Shown in pieces: positions 12,801 through 20,459 of a DNA stretch of 64,000 nt; within the stretch, counting starts at the first letter, position 1; every line of letters starts with the position of its first letter. This stretch comes from Henricia sp. BOLD:AAB3569 (Eukaryota; Echinodermata; Asteroidea; Spinulosida; Echinasteridae). Under the pieces are notes generated by a model. That model did no database searches. It was not told the origin of the DNA and saw only the letters and a program-made list of their open reading frames with translations. The DNA lies in NCBI GenBank assembly GCA_037783545.1, contig JBBELK010000461.1, forward strand, positions 682,001 through 746,000, written 5' to 3'. A program made the position numbers and the translations under genes.

Positions 12801-15800
12801 AGGATTATCCCAAGTTGAGTCTGAACTACTACAACCATGAATTTGGTACCTGTTCACACTGACATTTCATTGATCCCATTGACAGGATTATCCCAAGTTA
12901 AGTCTGAACTACTACAACCTTCTGGAGTGGCTTGCCAAGGATCACATGGGATTTCTGAGTGGATTGGAACCTCGGGTATTTCTTCACATTCTCTCATCAA
13001 TATCAGAAGGGCTGACGGCCTTAGGTAGGTTTGGAGAGGGTGATTAAAAAGGTTGATGCATGTATGCCATTTGCAATTGACAAATATCAAATTGACACTG
13101 GCAGCCTCGTTTCAGATGCTGAGCCATTGTATTACGTAACGCGTCTTTTCATTTGCAAATTTTATCACAAAAGAAAGCACAGAGACCCTTGTTTTTGATG
13201 GCTATTTGAAATGTCTATATAACAAACAATTTTACTTCATGAGTTGACAAGAAAAACCTTATCCAAAGCATTGATAGTAATGGTAACAAATGCCATGATT
13301 TGTTGCTGTCTAATTGAGCACATTTATGTCGGAAATTAACTACTGGTGATCATTAAAATGCAAAACCATGTTTTTCTTTAAAGGTAGAAAAAGAATTTCT
13401 GAATTATTATCTTTAAGCTTACTTGTTATCAAGATAGTAATGGTAGTAATCATCCTGTGAAATTATTTCGTCTGAATTGCCCCATTCACGAGAATGTAGG
13501 CGATCTTTGGAGCCATTCATTCATGCACAAAAACCGTACATGGATTTTTCAGGGTTTCTGAAGTATTACTGCATCTATGTGGCTGAAATTTCTACAAGGT
13601 AGTTTTCTCGACCTATGCTTTCAATTACCAGTGGAAATCATGCCGTTTTTAACAGTTTACTAAACAAGTATACTACCTTTAAAGGTTTTTGAACCATTGC
13701 TGCATGTAGCTAAGATTTCTGCAGGCTAGTTTACCAACATTCTATGTAATATCGCTCCAGATATTTGTAAAAGGTTTCATCATGCTAATGATACAATAGG
13801 CCTTTGATTAAAAGCTAGTAAGTAATCGTTTTCTTCTAAATCACTGAACAGATACGGTAGTGTGCACTGGCTGCTGTGCTACGCTGGACTTTGTAGTGAC
13901 ATTTCTCCTCAAGAAGATTTCTAAGACAACGGGCAAGAAATCTAAGGAGGAAAATGACAGTTTCCCAAGAATTATGGTGGTTACCCCAGCGATATTACAA
14001 CAGGTAGGCAACGCTAAAGGAAGGTTTAAAGCGGTACTGTGGCCAAGTGGTATGGGTCACTGACTCGCAGCATTCGGGTACAAACTCGGGGTTGCGGGTT
14101 CGATAACCGGCTGTGGTACCTGTACCCTTGAGCAAGGCACTTAAACACACTTGCTCCATCCTTCAGAAGGGATGTAAAGCCGTTGGTCTAGTGTGTTGTG
14201 TAACGCACTTAAAAGATCTCAGAGCACTCTTTCGTAAAGTATCTCTGGCCGTCGGATGCCAATGGCACCACCCACCTATGTATCTCACTGTTTATGTGGG
14301 GTATTAGCTTCGTAAAACCCATTATAATGTGCAGCGCATGTGAACATATCCATATGGAATATGCGCTATATAAATGTAATAATAATTTTAAATAATAATA
14401 GTTTCCCAAGAAGTTTGTAACACTGTCTTTACTCAGAATGTAGGCACTCCCACTCACATGGGCTAAGCAATGCACCTACTCGGCACCAAAAACAGGACGC
14501 AGGCTCTGTCCATTTGTAACAGTTTGTAGTCTATCTTTAATTTCCTAATAATGGCTTAATTTGTATATTTTTGTTTGTCCTTTATGATAATTCAGATGTT
14601 ATCTACAGTGCTTAACATCATCATGTTTGAGGATTGTCGCAACCAGTGGTCCATGTCGAGGCCACTTCTGGGGTTAATACTTCTCAATGAAGATGTGAGT
14701 AACAACCTTTTCCACTTTTTCCATTTTGACTAAAGAACTAATAAAACGGGGTGCAGTTTGCTGTATTCATTGCAGAAAGTTAAATCATGTAATGTTTGTC
14801 ATTGTGGGACGCTATGGGTGAAAAAAAAAAATGTCAAATAGGTCGTCAAACAGGGAATGTGGTATAATTAAACATTTTACACATTTTACACATTTTTACC
14901 ACTGGAGGCATCACGTATTGGTTGTCTGTCTTGTACAAGCGCATAATCAATGCTGCAAGTGAGAACCACTTGTGGATGTGATTTTTGGAAGGACGTATCG
15001 TATGTAAAAGGGGAAATCAGACTGGCGTGGGGAGTCAGTTGGGTGCAGCAGTGATTGCCTTCCACCTCTGTGGCCCTTGTTCGAATCCTGTCCGGGTCAG
15101 TATGTGTATTGGGTTCTCAGTCCCTGCTTGATTCCGTGAGTTTTCTCCTGAACGTGTGTATAGGTGTTTTCCTCCAACCTCTAAAACTGAGCATTTCTTA
15201 ATCATCTCCTCTTCACAGGTTTCTTCAGGCTTATGAGCTACAGTGCAATGGGCACTTTTGCAGAAGCCAATGAATCAATACCAGAAAGCATTAATAATAA
15301 TAGCTTAAGAATCTTTATTGATGTTGAAATTGTTTGTTTTTTTGGACAGTACTTCACAGAATTGCGGGAGCGCATCATCAGTGCCCAGCCGGTAGAGAAA
15401 CAAGAAGACATGAGGACGTGTTTTAAGAACCTGATGGACGGTATTGAAGCAAACCTTAAATCCAAAAACAGGGATCGGTAAGTGCCTTGTGATGTAACGT
15501 TGTGACGTGACTTGTGACGTAACGTAGCTTGTGACGTAACGTAGCTTATGACGTGACTTGGCACAGGGTCAAACCCGTAGAGAAACAGGATGACATGAGG
15601 ACGTGTTTCAAGATGGACGGTATTGAAGCAAACCTCAAATTCAAAAACGGGGATCGGTGAGCACCTTGTGACGAGACATCTGACTTGTGACGTAACGTAG
15701 CTTGTGACGTGGCTTGGAACTTGGCTTTTTGACGTGACTTTAGAAGTGCCTGTTGCAAGCACAAGTGCCACTGATGCACAACTGACAGTGCCCTTTGGTG

Positions 15801-16244
15801 ATGACATTTTAGGTTCATTCTCCCAATTGGTCTGTTGCCCAGGGGCCACTTTCAAAAAGCTGTTTAGCAAAACAATTTGCTCAATTCAAAATTTGTTTGC
15901 TTTATAAAAAAAGGTTAGTAGTCAAAATCTTATGTGGTGTGTTGTAATACAATCCACTGGTGTTCTGCTATTATTGCTAAGAACACAAGTAGACATACGA
16001 TTTGACCATTTTTATAAAGCAAACAAATTTTGGATTAAGCAAATTTTTCTGCTAAACAAAACTTCATGAAATCTGCCCCAACTTTGTTTCCTATATTGTT
16101 TAACTATCAATTTTTTTGGTTCCATATTTCAGATTCACTCAGAACTTATCGGTGTTCCGGCGAGACGTCAACGATTCCTTGAAGACGACAAACAACAATT
16201 CATCAGTTGTCTCATCAATCAGCAGTTCAGACATGATGAGCTAG
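95..16244 (+). CDS. XPO7: Exportin-7 (3' part of gene, 18 exons)
   Basis: Spliced exons: 95-214, 760-906, 1935-2165, 3040-3172, 4548-4653, 5789-5924, 7302-7375, 8517-8661, 9093-9320, 10666-10754, 11008-11198, 11510-11567, 12095-12254, 12886-13024, 13852-14003, 14596-14694, 15350-15477, 16133-16244. They join in phase to 815 residues plus TAG, matching XPO7 from about residue 270 of ~1087 to the C-terminus (ending SSDMMS). XPO7 is an importin-beta-superfamily HEAT-repeat karyopherin that exports cargo from the nucleus with RanGTP. Recognisable blocks include [50 protein letters not shown] and [23 protein letters not shown]7 is preferred over its paralogue RANBP17 because of the Ile-Tyr-Pro and Asp-Tyr-Pro-Lys-Leu-Ser signatures. 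The 5' exons and promoter are outside the window. Two introns look U12-type, and one exon is duplicated in frame. Confidence 0.95.
617..689 (+). other. tRNA-Asn-like pseudogene or SINE head
   Basis: The sequence folds as a cloverleaf of normal spacing: acceptor 617-623/682-688 with one G-U, D arm 626-641, and a perfect anticodon stem 643-647/655-659 with GTT at 650-652. The B-box TTCGAAT is at 670-676, and a T-rich tract follows. Position 33 is C instead of T and the T stem (TGCAG/CCCGG) does not pair. I read it as a tRNA-derived pseudogene or SINE head in the intron 70 bp before exon B. Confidence 0.55.
760..906 (+). CDS. XPO7: XPO7 exon B
   Basis: Acceptor ttcaacag, donor gttagt, 49 codons. 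Carries [20 protein letters not shown] and ends in TSLQ, as in vertebrate XPO7. Confidence 0.92.
1030..1500. mobile_element. MITE-like foldback element
   Basis: Terminal inverted repeats: aggctgcattcgggcgtg at the left and its near complement, ending in gcagccct, at the right. Noncoding interior. Fills most of the XPO7 B-C intron together with the next element. Confidence 0.5.
1536..1735. mobile_element. Foldback element, copy 1 (family also at 54661)
   Basis: Outer arms gaattgaagccatgcgctgg and ggtggcttcattca, with inner complementary arms around gctcccaagacaatg. A diverged copy lies at 54661-54895, itself nested in another transposon. Confidence 0.5.
1935..2165 (+). CDS. XPO7: XPO7 exon C
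   Basis: Starts after tatag with [20 protein letters not shown] and ends QQQLDQ before gtaatgg; 77 codons. Ten bases past the donor a 33-bp minisatellite begins, and the array ends in a second copy of the gatcaggta donor motif. Confidence 0.92.
2172..2451. repeat. 33-bp minisatellite, ~8 units
   Basis: Unit tgaatgtttaggagtgcaat plus agtagacaacta, about eight copies in direct tandem, immediately inside the XPO7 exon C donor. Confidence 0.9.
2523..2649. mobile_element. Short MITE with tggggtcgatttca termini
   Basis: Perfect ends tggggtcgattt and aaatcgacccca, with a second palindrome (gcgatgg/ccatcgc type) inside. The ends resemble the gggcccaatttca ends of the element at 10156. Confidence 0.55.
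3040..3172 (+). CDS. XPO7: XPO7 exon D
   Basis: Acceptor cccccag, donor gtaacg, ends in phase 1 (G of Gly). Reads [20 protein letters not shown] then AAQQ. Confidence 0.9.
3378..3495. repeat. Inverted/tandem repeat of the acttcgccc motif
   Basis: Alternating direct and inverted copies of catttcgccccaaaaccact and its complement; intronic, noncoding. Confidence 0.5.
4178..4231. repeat. (ATTT)n microsatellite
   Basis: Runs of atttattt units; probably the tail of a degenerate SINE that continues into tacccagggtgtgccc. Confidence 0.7.
4548..4653 (+). CDS. XPO7: XPO7 exon E
   Basis: Acceptor ctcctag, donor gtgggg. Reads [20 protein letters not shown] then a [13 protein letters not shown] segment; 106 nt, phases 1 to 2. 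Confidence 0.9.
4914..5060. mobile_element. MITE family C, copy 1
   Basis: Ends atagagcttctgcaccggcg and its complement ending gctctata; the arms carry ggcggccatgaca. Other copies: 41838-41982, 17115-17266, 37299-37430, and an interrupted one at 16297-16757. Confidence 0.65.
5420..5650. mobile_element. Foldback element family D, copy 1
   Basis: Arms include attttgggagtaaacaatgc and gcttccacaatgactcagca ... gactcccaaaat. A second near-identical copy is at 41061-41309. Confidence 0.6.
5789..5924 (+). CDS. XPO7: XPO7 exon F
   Basis: Acceptor gttaacag, donor gtaaaa. Reads [20 protein letters not shown], then [20 protein letters not shown], ending KSSK; 136 nt. Confidence 0.92.
6545..6890 (+). 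mobile_element. tRNA-derived SINE family 1, full copy
   Basis: The tRNA-like head has A-box tggtctagtggg and B-box ggttcgagcccc. A unique body follows (tcgtcaacccaagcgatat, gttgaagcgaaatggttct), then tgcgctatacaaat and an (ATT)n tail. Other copies: 36490-36770, 39378-39480 (truncated) and 39937-40230 (minus). Confidence 0.75.
6888..6985. repeat. tgtacatac tandem repeat
   Basis: Repeated tgtacatac/tacatgtaca units, self-complementary, following the SINE tail. Confidence 0.7.
7302..7375 (+). CDS. XPO7: XPO7 exon G
   Basis: Acceptor taaacag, donor gtgagt; 74 nt. Reads [20 protein letters not shown] then FVGK, the same as vertebrate XPO7 in layout. Confidence 0.9.
7427..7638. mobile_element. 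MITE with actgtaaaagc termini
   Basis: Ends actgtaaaagctgaaatat and aatattggcttttacagt; interior repeats of gcgaaaataacaac. Inserted 50 bp after XPO7 exon G. Confidence 0.55.
7654..7859. mobile_element. MITE family E, copy 1
   Basis: Ends aggggtgttcacactatcgc and gcgatagagtgaacacccct are inverted repeats. A related longer copy spans about 61054-61345. Confidence 0.65.
7922..8437. mobile_element. TTAA-flanked element (aggccc ends)
   Basis: Bounded by TTAA at 7918-7921 and 8438-8441, with inverted ends aggccctgta... and ...cactgggcct. A hairpin of cgcacacgc-type arms lies inside (about 8105-8240). TTAA duplication suggests piggyBac-type mobilisation. Related ends occur at 23729 and 33650. Confidence 0.6.
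8517..8661 (+). CDS. XPO7: XPO7 exon H
   Basis: A T-run and taccag precede it; donor gtatga. Reads [20 protein letters not shown] then a [19 protein letters not shown] segment and NHT; 145 nt. Confidence 0.92.
9093..9320 (+). CDS. XPO7: XPO7 exon I
   Basis: Acceptor ctttcag, donor gtaaga; 76 codons. Contains [20 protein letters not shown], a hallmark of the family. Confidence 0.93.
9514..9918. mobile_element. MITE with cagtgttctccac termini
   Basis: Ends cagtgttctccact and ...gtggagaacactg; noncoding interior. XPO7 I-J intron. Confidence 0.55.
9955..10620 (+). repeat. Dispersed repeat split by a MITE
   Basis: The parts 9955-10155 and 10433-10620 together match one continuous diverged copy at 25085-25450 (gctcctgcactt, ggtttaatca, tggtc motifs). 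They are separated here by the 10156-10432 element, which is therefore younger. Confidence 0.6.
10156..10432. mobile_element. MITE with gggcccaatttca termini
   Basis: Ends gggcccaatttcacagagct and ...actctatgaaattgggccc are inverted repeats. Insertion splits an older repeat. The same end style recurs at 2523, 15842, 47949 and 57216. Confidence 0.7.
10666..10754 (+). CDS. XPO7: XPO7 exon J (U12-type donor)
   Basis: Acceptor tttttcag. Reads [20 protein letters not shown] then SSFLMLFDW and breaks inside Ile (AT|C). The donor is GTATCCTT, an exact match to the GT subtype of U12-type 5' splice sites. Confidence 0.9.
11008..11198 (+). CDS. XPO7: XPO7 exon K
   Basis: Acceptor tttaattag, donor gtcagc. 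Reads [19 protein letters not shown], then [20 protein letters not shown] and [15 protein letters not shown]. The branch-like string TTCCTTAGC lies at 10986-10994, 16 nt upstream of the acceptor as measured from its A. Confidence 0.92.
11510..11567 (+). CDS. XPO7: XPO7 exon L (AT-type U12 donor)
   Basis: A 58-nt exon reading [18 protein letters not shown] and ending in AA of a Lys codon. The following bases are ATATCCTT, the consensus for AT-subtype U12 introns. A GT donor is not available at this position. Confidence 0.85.
11605..11965 (-). mobile_element. tRNA-derived SINE family 2, minus copy
   Basis: Reads (complement) from a tRNA-like head (ggccgagtgg, gggttcgaatcc type) through ggcaaggcacttaa and cttgctccatcc to a (AAT)n tail. 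It lies in the AT-AA intron. Family 2 copies also at 14033-14400, 16785-17040, 18040-18200, 19735-20030, 31965-32245, 37935-38142, 45812-46160 and 57772-57925. Confidence 0.7.
12095..12254 (+). CDS. XPO7: XPO7 exon M
   Basis: Reads [20 protein letters not shown] then [10 protein letters not shown] and SIPHSNLL; donor gtaggt. The start at 12095 preserves the conserved Met-Lys-Leu-Lys-Gly junction but makes the intron end in AA. A start at 12083 (intron ending AC) is also in frame and would add four residues. Confidence 0.85.
12325..12925 (+). repeat. Tandem array of XPO7 exon N acceptor plus exon start
   Basis: About six units of ~80-90 bp, each with tgttcacactgacatttcat, gacaggattatccc and aagtctgaactactacaacc. 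Acceptor-like copies sit at 12370, 12615, 12802 and the genuine 12885. In two units the acceptor part is replaced by C-rich tracts. The first decoy runs into an in-frame TGA after about 20 codons. Confidence 0.9.
12450..12541 (+). repeat. C-rich low-complexity tract
   Basis: Nearly pure C with scattered T and A (CCCCCT/CCCCCA), with a shorter twin at 12700-12724. Both sit at the same position within the exon N array unit. Confidence 0.9.
12886..13024 (+). CDS. XPO7: XPO7 exon N
   Basis: Starts after ttgacag with [20 protein letters not shown] and ends SEGLTAL before gtaggt; 139 nt. Only the last member of a tandem array of acceptor-plus-exon-start copies runs on into the full exon. Confidence 0.92.
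13852..14003 (+). CDS. XPO7: XPO7 exon O
   Basis: Acceptor ctgaacag, donor gtaggc; 152 nt. Reads [20 protein letters not shown], a Lys-rich loop, then TPAILQQ. Confidence 0.9.
14033..14400 (+). mobile_element. tRNA-derived SINE family 2, plus copy
   Basis: Head ctgtggccaagtggtatgg with B-box gggttcgataacc. The body contains gagcaaggcacttaaacac and cttgctccatcc. The end is gcgctatataaatgtaataa. Confidence 0.7.
14596..14694 (+). CDS. XPO7: XPO7 exon P
   Basis: Acceptor aattcag, donor gtgagt; 33 codons reading [20 protein letters not shown] then [13 protein letters not shown]. Near identical to vertebrates. Confidence 0.93.
15040..15195 (+). mobile_element. Another tRNA-like SINE fragment
   Basis: Head-like gcagtgattgcctt and B-box gttcgaatcctgtccgg, followed by a gttttcctccaacc motif typical of LINE-related SINE tails. 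Lies 150 bp before exon Q. Confidence 0.4.
15350..15477 (+). CDS. XPO7: XPO7 exon Q
   Basis: Acceptor ttggacag, donor gtaagt; 128 nt. Reads [20 protein letters not shown] then [19 protein letters not shown] and breaks after CG of Arg. A shorter tandem copy follows about 90 bp downstream. Confidence 0.93.
15480..15750 (+). repeat. Exon Q duplication block and gtgacgtaacgtag repeats
   Basis: The donor-side intron is duplicated along with the exon. Short repeats of cttgtgacgtaacgtagct occur both before and after the 15567-15656 copy. Confidence 0.8.
15567..15656 (+). CDS. Duplicated XPO7 exon Q' (possible cassette exon)
   Basis: A 90-nt tandem copy of the 3' part of exon Q, bordered by cacag and gtgagc. 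Spliced between exons Q and R it adds exactly 30 codons with no stop ([20 protein letters not shown], then ANLKFKNGD), returning to Arg-Phe-Thr-Gln. It has lost the Asn-Leu pair (6 bp) and has Asn-Gly where exon Q has Asn-Arg. The acceptor lacks a good pyrimidine tract and the intron would be only 89 bp, so use is uncertain. It may instead be a decaying copy. Confidence 0.35.
15842..16079. mobile_element. MITE with ggggccactttca termini
   Basis: Arms cactttcaaaaagctgtttagcaaaa-type and its complement ending gaaatctgcccc; inner arms gtttgctttataaa/tttataaagcaaac. Confidence 0.55.
16133..16244 (+). CDS. XPO7: XPO7 terminal coding exon R
   Basis: Acceptor atttcag; completes Arg, then [20 protein letters not shown], a Ser/Asn-rich tail, SSDMMS and TAG at 16242-16244. 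The end matches the canonical XPO7 C-terminus. Confidence 0.95.
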
Positions 16245-16401
16245 CCCATGCTGAATCCTGGGGTGTTTCTGTTTGTAATATATACCTGTACAGAGATAGG
16301 GTATACAGCCATTGCACGGCGGCCATCTTGTGGGTAATCACATTGTCAGTCTGTGTCATCCATGAGTGGGCGCTTTGTGGATCTATTGTCGCATCATTTA
16401 A

Positions 16402-16698
16402 GGGGGCGTGACCAGATCACATTTTTGACCTGCTTTTTCCCATGAGTGTTGAAATTTTGATACCATTCATTGCCATTCTTAAATTTCGCACTCTCATTCC
16501 GTATATTTTCAAATATATTCCGGATATCGTCAAAATACCACCAATGTTTTGTACACTAATTCCGGTTTCATAAAGCAGTGTGGTAATTACACCAACCTTT
16601 TTTGCTTCCACATCCAAATTTCAGATTGCAAATTTCTTGTTTTCTTTCAATGGATATTTTTTGGGGAGGTATTTTCTAGAAAATCTGAACAAGCTCCT
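16402..16698. mobile_element. TTAA-flanked MITE inserted in a family-C MITE
   Basis: Flanked by TTAA at 16398-16401 and 16699-16702; ends agggggcgtgaccagatcac and ...gaacaagctcct. The uninterrupted family-C copies read catttaaataagaaaacctg (complement) at this place, so the empty site has a single TTAA. Relatives: 24171-24529 and 57350-57690. Confidence 0.75.
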
Positions 16699-17114
16699 TT
16701 AAAGAAGAAAACCTGCCCCCTGTCATGGCTACTGGTGCACAGGGTCTATAGGGAAGAGGGACATGATACTTGGGCACTTCCTGATGTAGTTATTATTATT
16801 ATTTCTTTCTGGTATTCATACCAAGGATTCCTCAATAGTACTCATTGCACTGTCACTCGCAAGCGTGAGGAAACCCATGAAGATTTAGAAATTAGAAATG
16901 GCCAGAGACACCGGGGAATCCCCTTGCTCTTCACGAAAGAATGCGCTGGGATCTTTTGAGTGCGTTATCGTTACCTAACACACTGGACCAACGGCTTTAC
17001 ATCCCTTTCGAAGGATGGAGCAAGTGTGGTTGAGTGCCTTGTTTATTCAAACAGTCTGTTGTCATCAAGGCCTGGTCTTGTATTCACGCAAATGTTTAAA
17101 TACCCATTTTTATT

Positions 17115-17266
17115 TGAAATTGAGCCTTTGCACGGCGGCCATGACAGGGTGCAGTCACATTGTCACCGTGCATCATACATGAGTAGGTGCTTTGTGGTTC
17201 CATTGTTACACATTTACATAAGAAAACCTGCCTCCTGTCATGGCCGCTGGTGCAGCAGCTCTATTA
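17115..17266. mobile_element. MITE family C copy
   Basis: Arms tttgcacggcggccatgaca and tgtcatggccgctggtgcag. Confidence 0.6.
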
Positions 17267-18904
17267 ACTTTACATTGTTCCTTAAGGGGTCATTCAAAAT
17301 TGTCAACATTTTTACAGTCCTATTTTTCAAGACCCGACCCCTTTCTCTCCCCACCCCCCTTTCCTCCGAAATAGCTCTTGTCAACATTTTTTTGTCAGTA
17401 CCATGATTTTATACATTTCACATCGCATGTAAAATCATACACGGCCTTCAACTTACCTGCCCTCCCCCACACCCCCTCCTCCTCCTCCTCGTATGCTTTG
17501 TACGGCTGTAAAAATGTTGACAATTATGGACGGCAACTAAATCATTTCTGTTTAAATGGGTTTTTTTCAACATCTCCAATAGACCGCCGAAGTGAATATA
17601 ACCTTTTGTTGGTTGCCTAGGCAATTGGCTCTAAACAAAAAATCACTGAACCGTGTCCCTGTGCTTTTGCAATGGTACTTTTCCGACGGCCATGTTGGTT
17701 TAGAGCCAATTGCCATGGCAACCCACGTCACACTTCGGCTGTTTTTGTAGTTGTTGACAAAAATTGTGTGTGCTCAGTTTAAAATTTGTCTGTCTGGTAT
17801 TTTAATTTTTTTCACAGCAATTGATTAATTCAGTTAGTTTTTCGGGGTTTTGCTGAGCAATTTATATGGGCTTAGTAGCACTTTAGAATCTAAAAGAAAA
17901 AGTGCTACGTGTATTTGGCAAAATGAGGCCTTAACAGTACATTACAAATTACAAAGGAAAACGGTTTAAATTGGAAAGAAAAAAAGTTGACACTCATTTT
18001 TACACCTCATCATTCAAGAATGATTCAGGACTGTATGGTCAAACGTTAGGTGGAAACACCCTAAGATTGTGGTTTCGAGACCATCAAAGCACTTTTGTCC
18101 TTGAGCAAGATCGTTAACCTCAATTGCTCCATCCTTTGGATGGGATGTAAAGCTGTAGGTCACTTCAAAAGATCCCACAGCATTCATTGCTGCCAAGACA
18201 CCATTCAATTATTTAACAGACAAATCCAATTTCAGGCCGATCTGCGCACTTACGAAGCTTAACACAGAGAGCCTCTTTATCAAACTCTGAAGTTTACTAA
18301 TGTATGCACATGAATGCACAATTAGACCTACATGCCACCCAGAACAGCACACGTACACACTCCGTCACTGTACAGTATTGTACTTGTAGCGCATACGTGC
18401 TGCCGACTTGACACGGAGAACTTCGGCTTAAATGCAGAAGTGTGCAGAATGGGCTAATTCGAAATTCGTCAATCTCAATGTTCAGGTGGTGTTTGATTAG
18501 CTCGATCATGAGTGCCTAACAGGCAGCTGGGGCTGCATGCTCCTAAGGGAGTTAAGGTGGTTTTGTAGAATGATATAATTGAGCCCAGTGATCGGGGGTC
18601 GTTATGTGAGTGCCCTGAGCACCATGCTTGGTACATTTGTGCGTGATATAAGAATTGATCATAAATTTATCATCAAGAGGCTGTCCAAAGTTGTCAACAT
18701 TTTCACAGTTCTACAGAGCGTAGTATTTTTCAAGACGCCCCTCCCTTCCCCCGAAATACTACATTTTATTTTACAGTGCATGTAAAGTCCTACACGTCCC
18801 TCGACCGCCCTCCCCCTTCCTACGCTTTGTAGTTCCGTGAAAATGTTGACAACTTTGGACGATCCCCAACATTTACTTTTAAAAATGTTTTGTGGGGGAT
18901 TTAA

Positions 18905-19037
18905 AGGCACCGGCTCGTCAGCAATGCGCGCCCGCCAAATTTGTGCCACGAAATACGCAGCTTCATGCATTTGCTATGGAGCTGCGTATTTCATCGCACG
19001 AATTTGGTGCGCGCGCATTGCTGACGAGCCTGTGCCT
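18905..19037. mobile_element. TTAA-flanked near-perfect palindrome
   Basis: TTAA at 18901-18904 and 19038-19041. Arms ggcaccggctcgtcagcaat and attgctgacgagcctgtgcc, inner arms cgaaatacgcagct/agctgcgtatttc. A short related end occurs near 56820. Confidence 0.7.
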
Positions 19038-19552
19038 TTAATATGGGAAAACTTGGCTGTATTTTTTATACAAGTTGTGAACAATGCAGAAATAGAGGAA
19101 GTAAATGGTCTGGGTTGAGTAAAAAAGGAGACTGCATGTTTGTATAAAATGTATAGTACGAGAATATACAAATTAAACACGGAGAACACAGGTGTTTGTT
19201 GGGGGGGAAAAAGGTTCAATTCCAAAGATTACTTCACATTTCGTGTTCAAGTTTCCCACATTATTACTTTGAAAGTCTGGCAAATTTTGGTAAGAAGCTT
19301 TTCAGTTTCTTTTGAGGTTTTATTTTTGTTCAAGTTCAGGAAACATTTAAGCTTTTGGCTACTGTGGGGAGAGGGTTTTGTATTTTGGGTTTTATGTATT
19401 TGTTTCAAATAGTTTACTTTTTCACAAAATGGTTGACTCTAACATTCAGTGTGCAGTTTCAAAGAGGGAAACACTTGCCTGAATTTGATGCTCGGTCAAG
19501 TGATTTTTTGAACTCGGTATATTTGTATCATGGATATTAAATATGTTTTGCA

Positions 19553-19558
19553 AATAAA
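19553..19558 (+). promoter_or_regulatory. Candidate XPO7 polyadenylation signal
   Basis: AATAAA followed within 40 bp by a T/G-rich stretch. It would imply a 3.3-kb 3'UTR loaded with repeats, so the true site could be elsewhere. Confidence 0.35.
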
Positions 19559-20224
19559 TCATGTATTATAATGATAATATGGCCTGATTGTTGTTTCATC
19601 CAATTATTTGCTCAGTTCAAGTCAGTAATTGTTTTGCAAATAAGAACAAATTCCATAAAAATGCAGTTCCACAAAGTTTGATTCAGTCATATACAACTCG
19701 AATTTTTCAAAGTTTCACTGATTAAATTTTTGTATTATTATTTTTGTATTATTATTATTACTTTTTGGTACTGAAACCAAGGATTCCTCAAATGTGCCCA
19801 TTGCACTGTCGCTCGCAAGTGTGAGGAAACATACCCATGAGAAGAATTAGAAATGGCCAGATAGAGACACCGGGGGAATCCACTTGCTCTTCATGGGACC
19901 AACAGCTTTACATCCCTTCTGAAGGATGGAGCAAGTGTGTTTAAGTGCCTTGCCCTTGCTCAAAGGCACAGGTATCGAATCTGCAACCCCAAGTTTTTAC
20001 CCGAGTATTGCGACTTGAGAGTCAGTGATCTTTCATCCATCCATCTGTCTGCAGGAGTAAAGTAACTGCAAAAACTCATTTAAAAATATTATAATTGCAA
20101 CACTACATGTAATTGTAAGATGCATAATCACTTATGTTGAATGCCTATGACTTGAAAATGTTTATGCACCCCCATTGATGTTAATTGTTACCCCTCCCAC
20201 CTCCCCGTACCCTTTTTCTCCAAG

Positions 20225-20235
20225 GCGCATGCGCA
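20225..20235 (+). promoter_or_regulatory. NRF1-like site upstream of PUF60
   Basis: gcgcatgcgca matches the palindromic NRF1 consensus that is common in housekeeping promoters. It is 171 bp before the chosen ATG, in the only plausible core-promoter stretch. Confidence 0.45.
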
Positions 20236-20405
20236 GATAGGTTTAGTGATTCGCTGGTTTGCGTTCAAGAAAGACGTTCAGCGCTAGGCTACATAGCATG
20301 CATAGTCTGATACCAGCTAACTTTATGCTGTGTGTGCGATTGAGCCAGACTGCCACAAAAAGAACGGAGAAATCGACGACAAAAAATCACTTTGAAGACG
20401 TTCTA

Positions 20406-20459
20406 ATGGCGAGTGCAATGGAACGTTTGGAAGCTGCAACGAACGGGGATTTTAATGAG
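20406..20459 (+). CDS. PUF60: PUF60 exon 1
   Basis: Starts ATG, reads [18 protein letters not shown], donor gtaaat; phase 0. Not conserved with vertebrates, as expected for this variable N-terminus. Confidence 0.65.

Larger units (their letters stand above)
16245..20405 (+). other. XPO7 3'UTR and XPO7-PUF60 intergenic region
   Basis: No coding exon seen. Filled by an interrupted family-C MITE (16297-16757), SINE-2 fragments (16785-17040, 18040-18200, 19735-20030) and palindromic elements (17285-17540, 17599-17720, 18670-18880, 18905-19037). The only polyadenylation hexamer I noticed is at 19553-19558. Confidence 0.6.

Noticed and set aside
15238-15870. 210-aa minus-strand ORF
   Set aside because: It is antisense to XPO7 exon Q and its duplicate; its internal repetition simply mirrors the gtgacgtaacg repeats.
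16549-16959. 136-aa plus-strand ORF downstream of XPO7
   Set aside because: Composed of a TTAA-flanked MITE, a MITE C fragment and a SINE.
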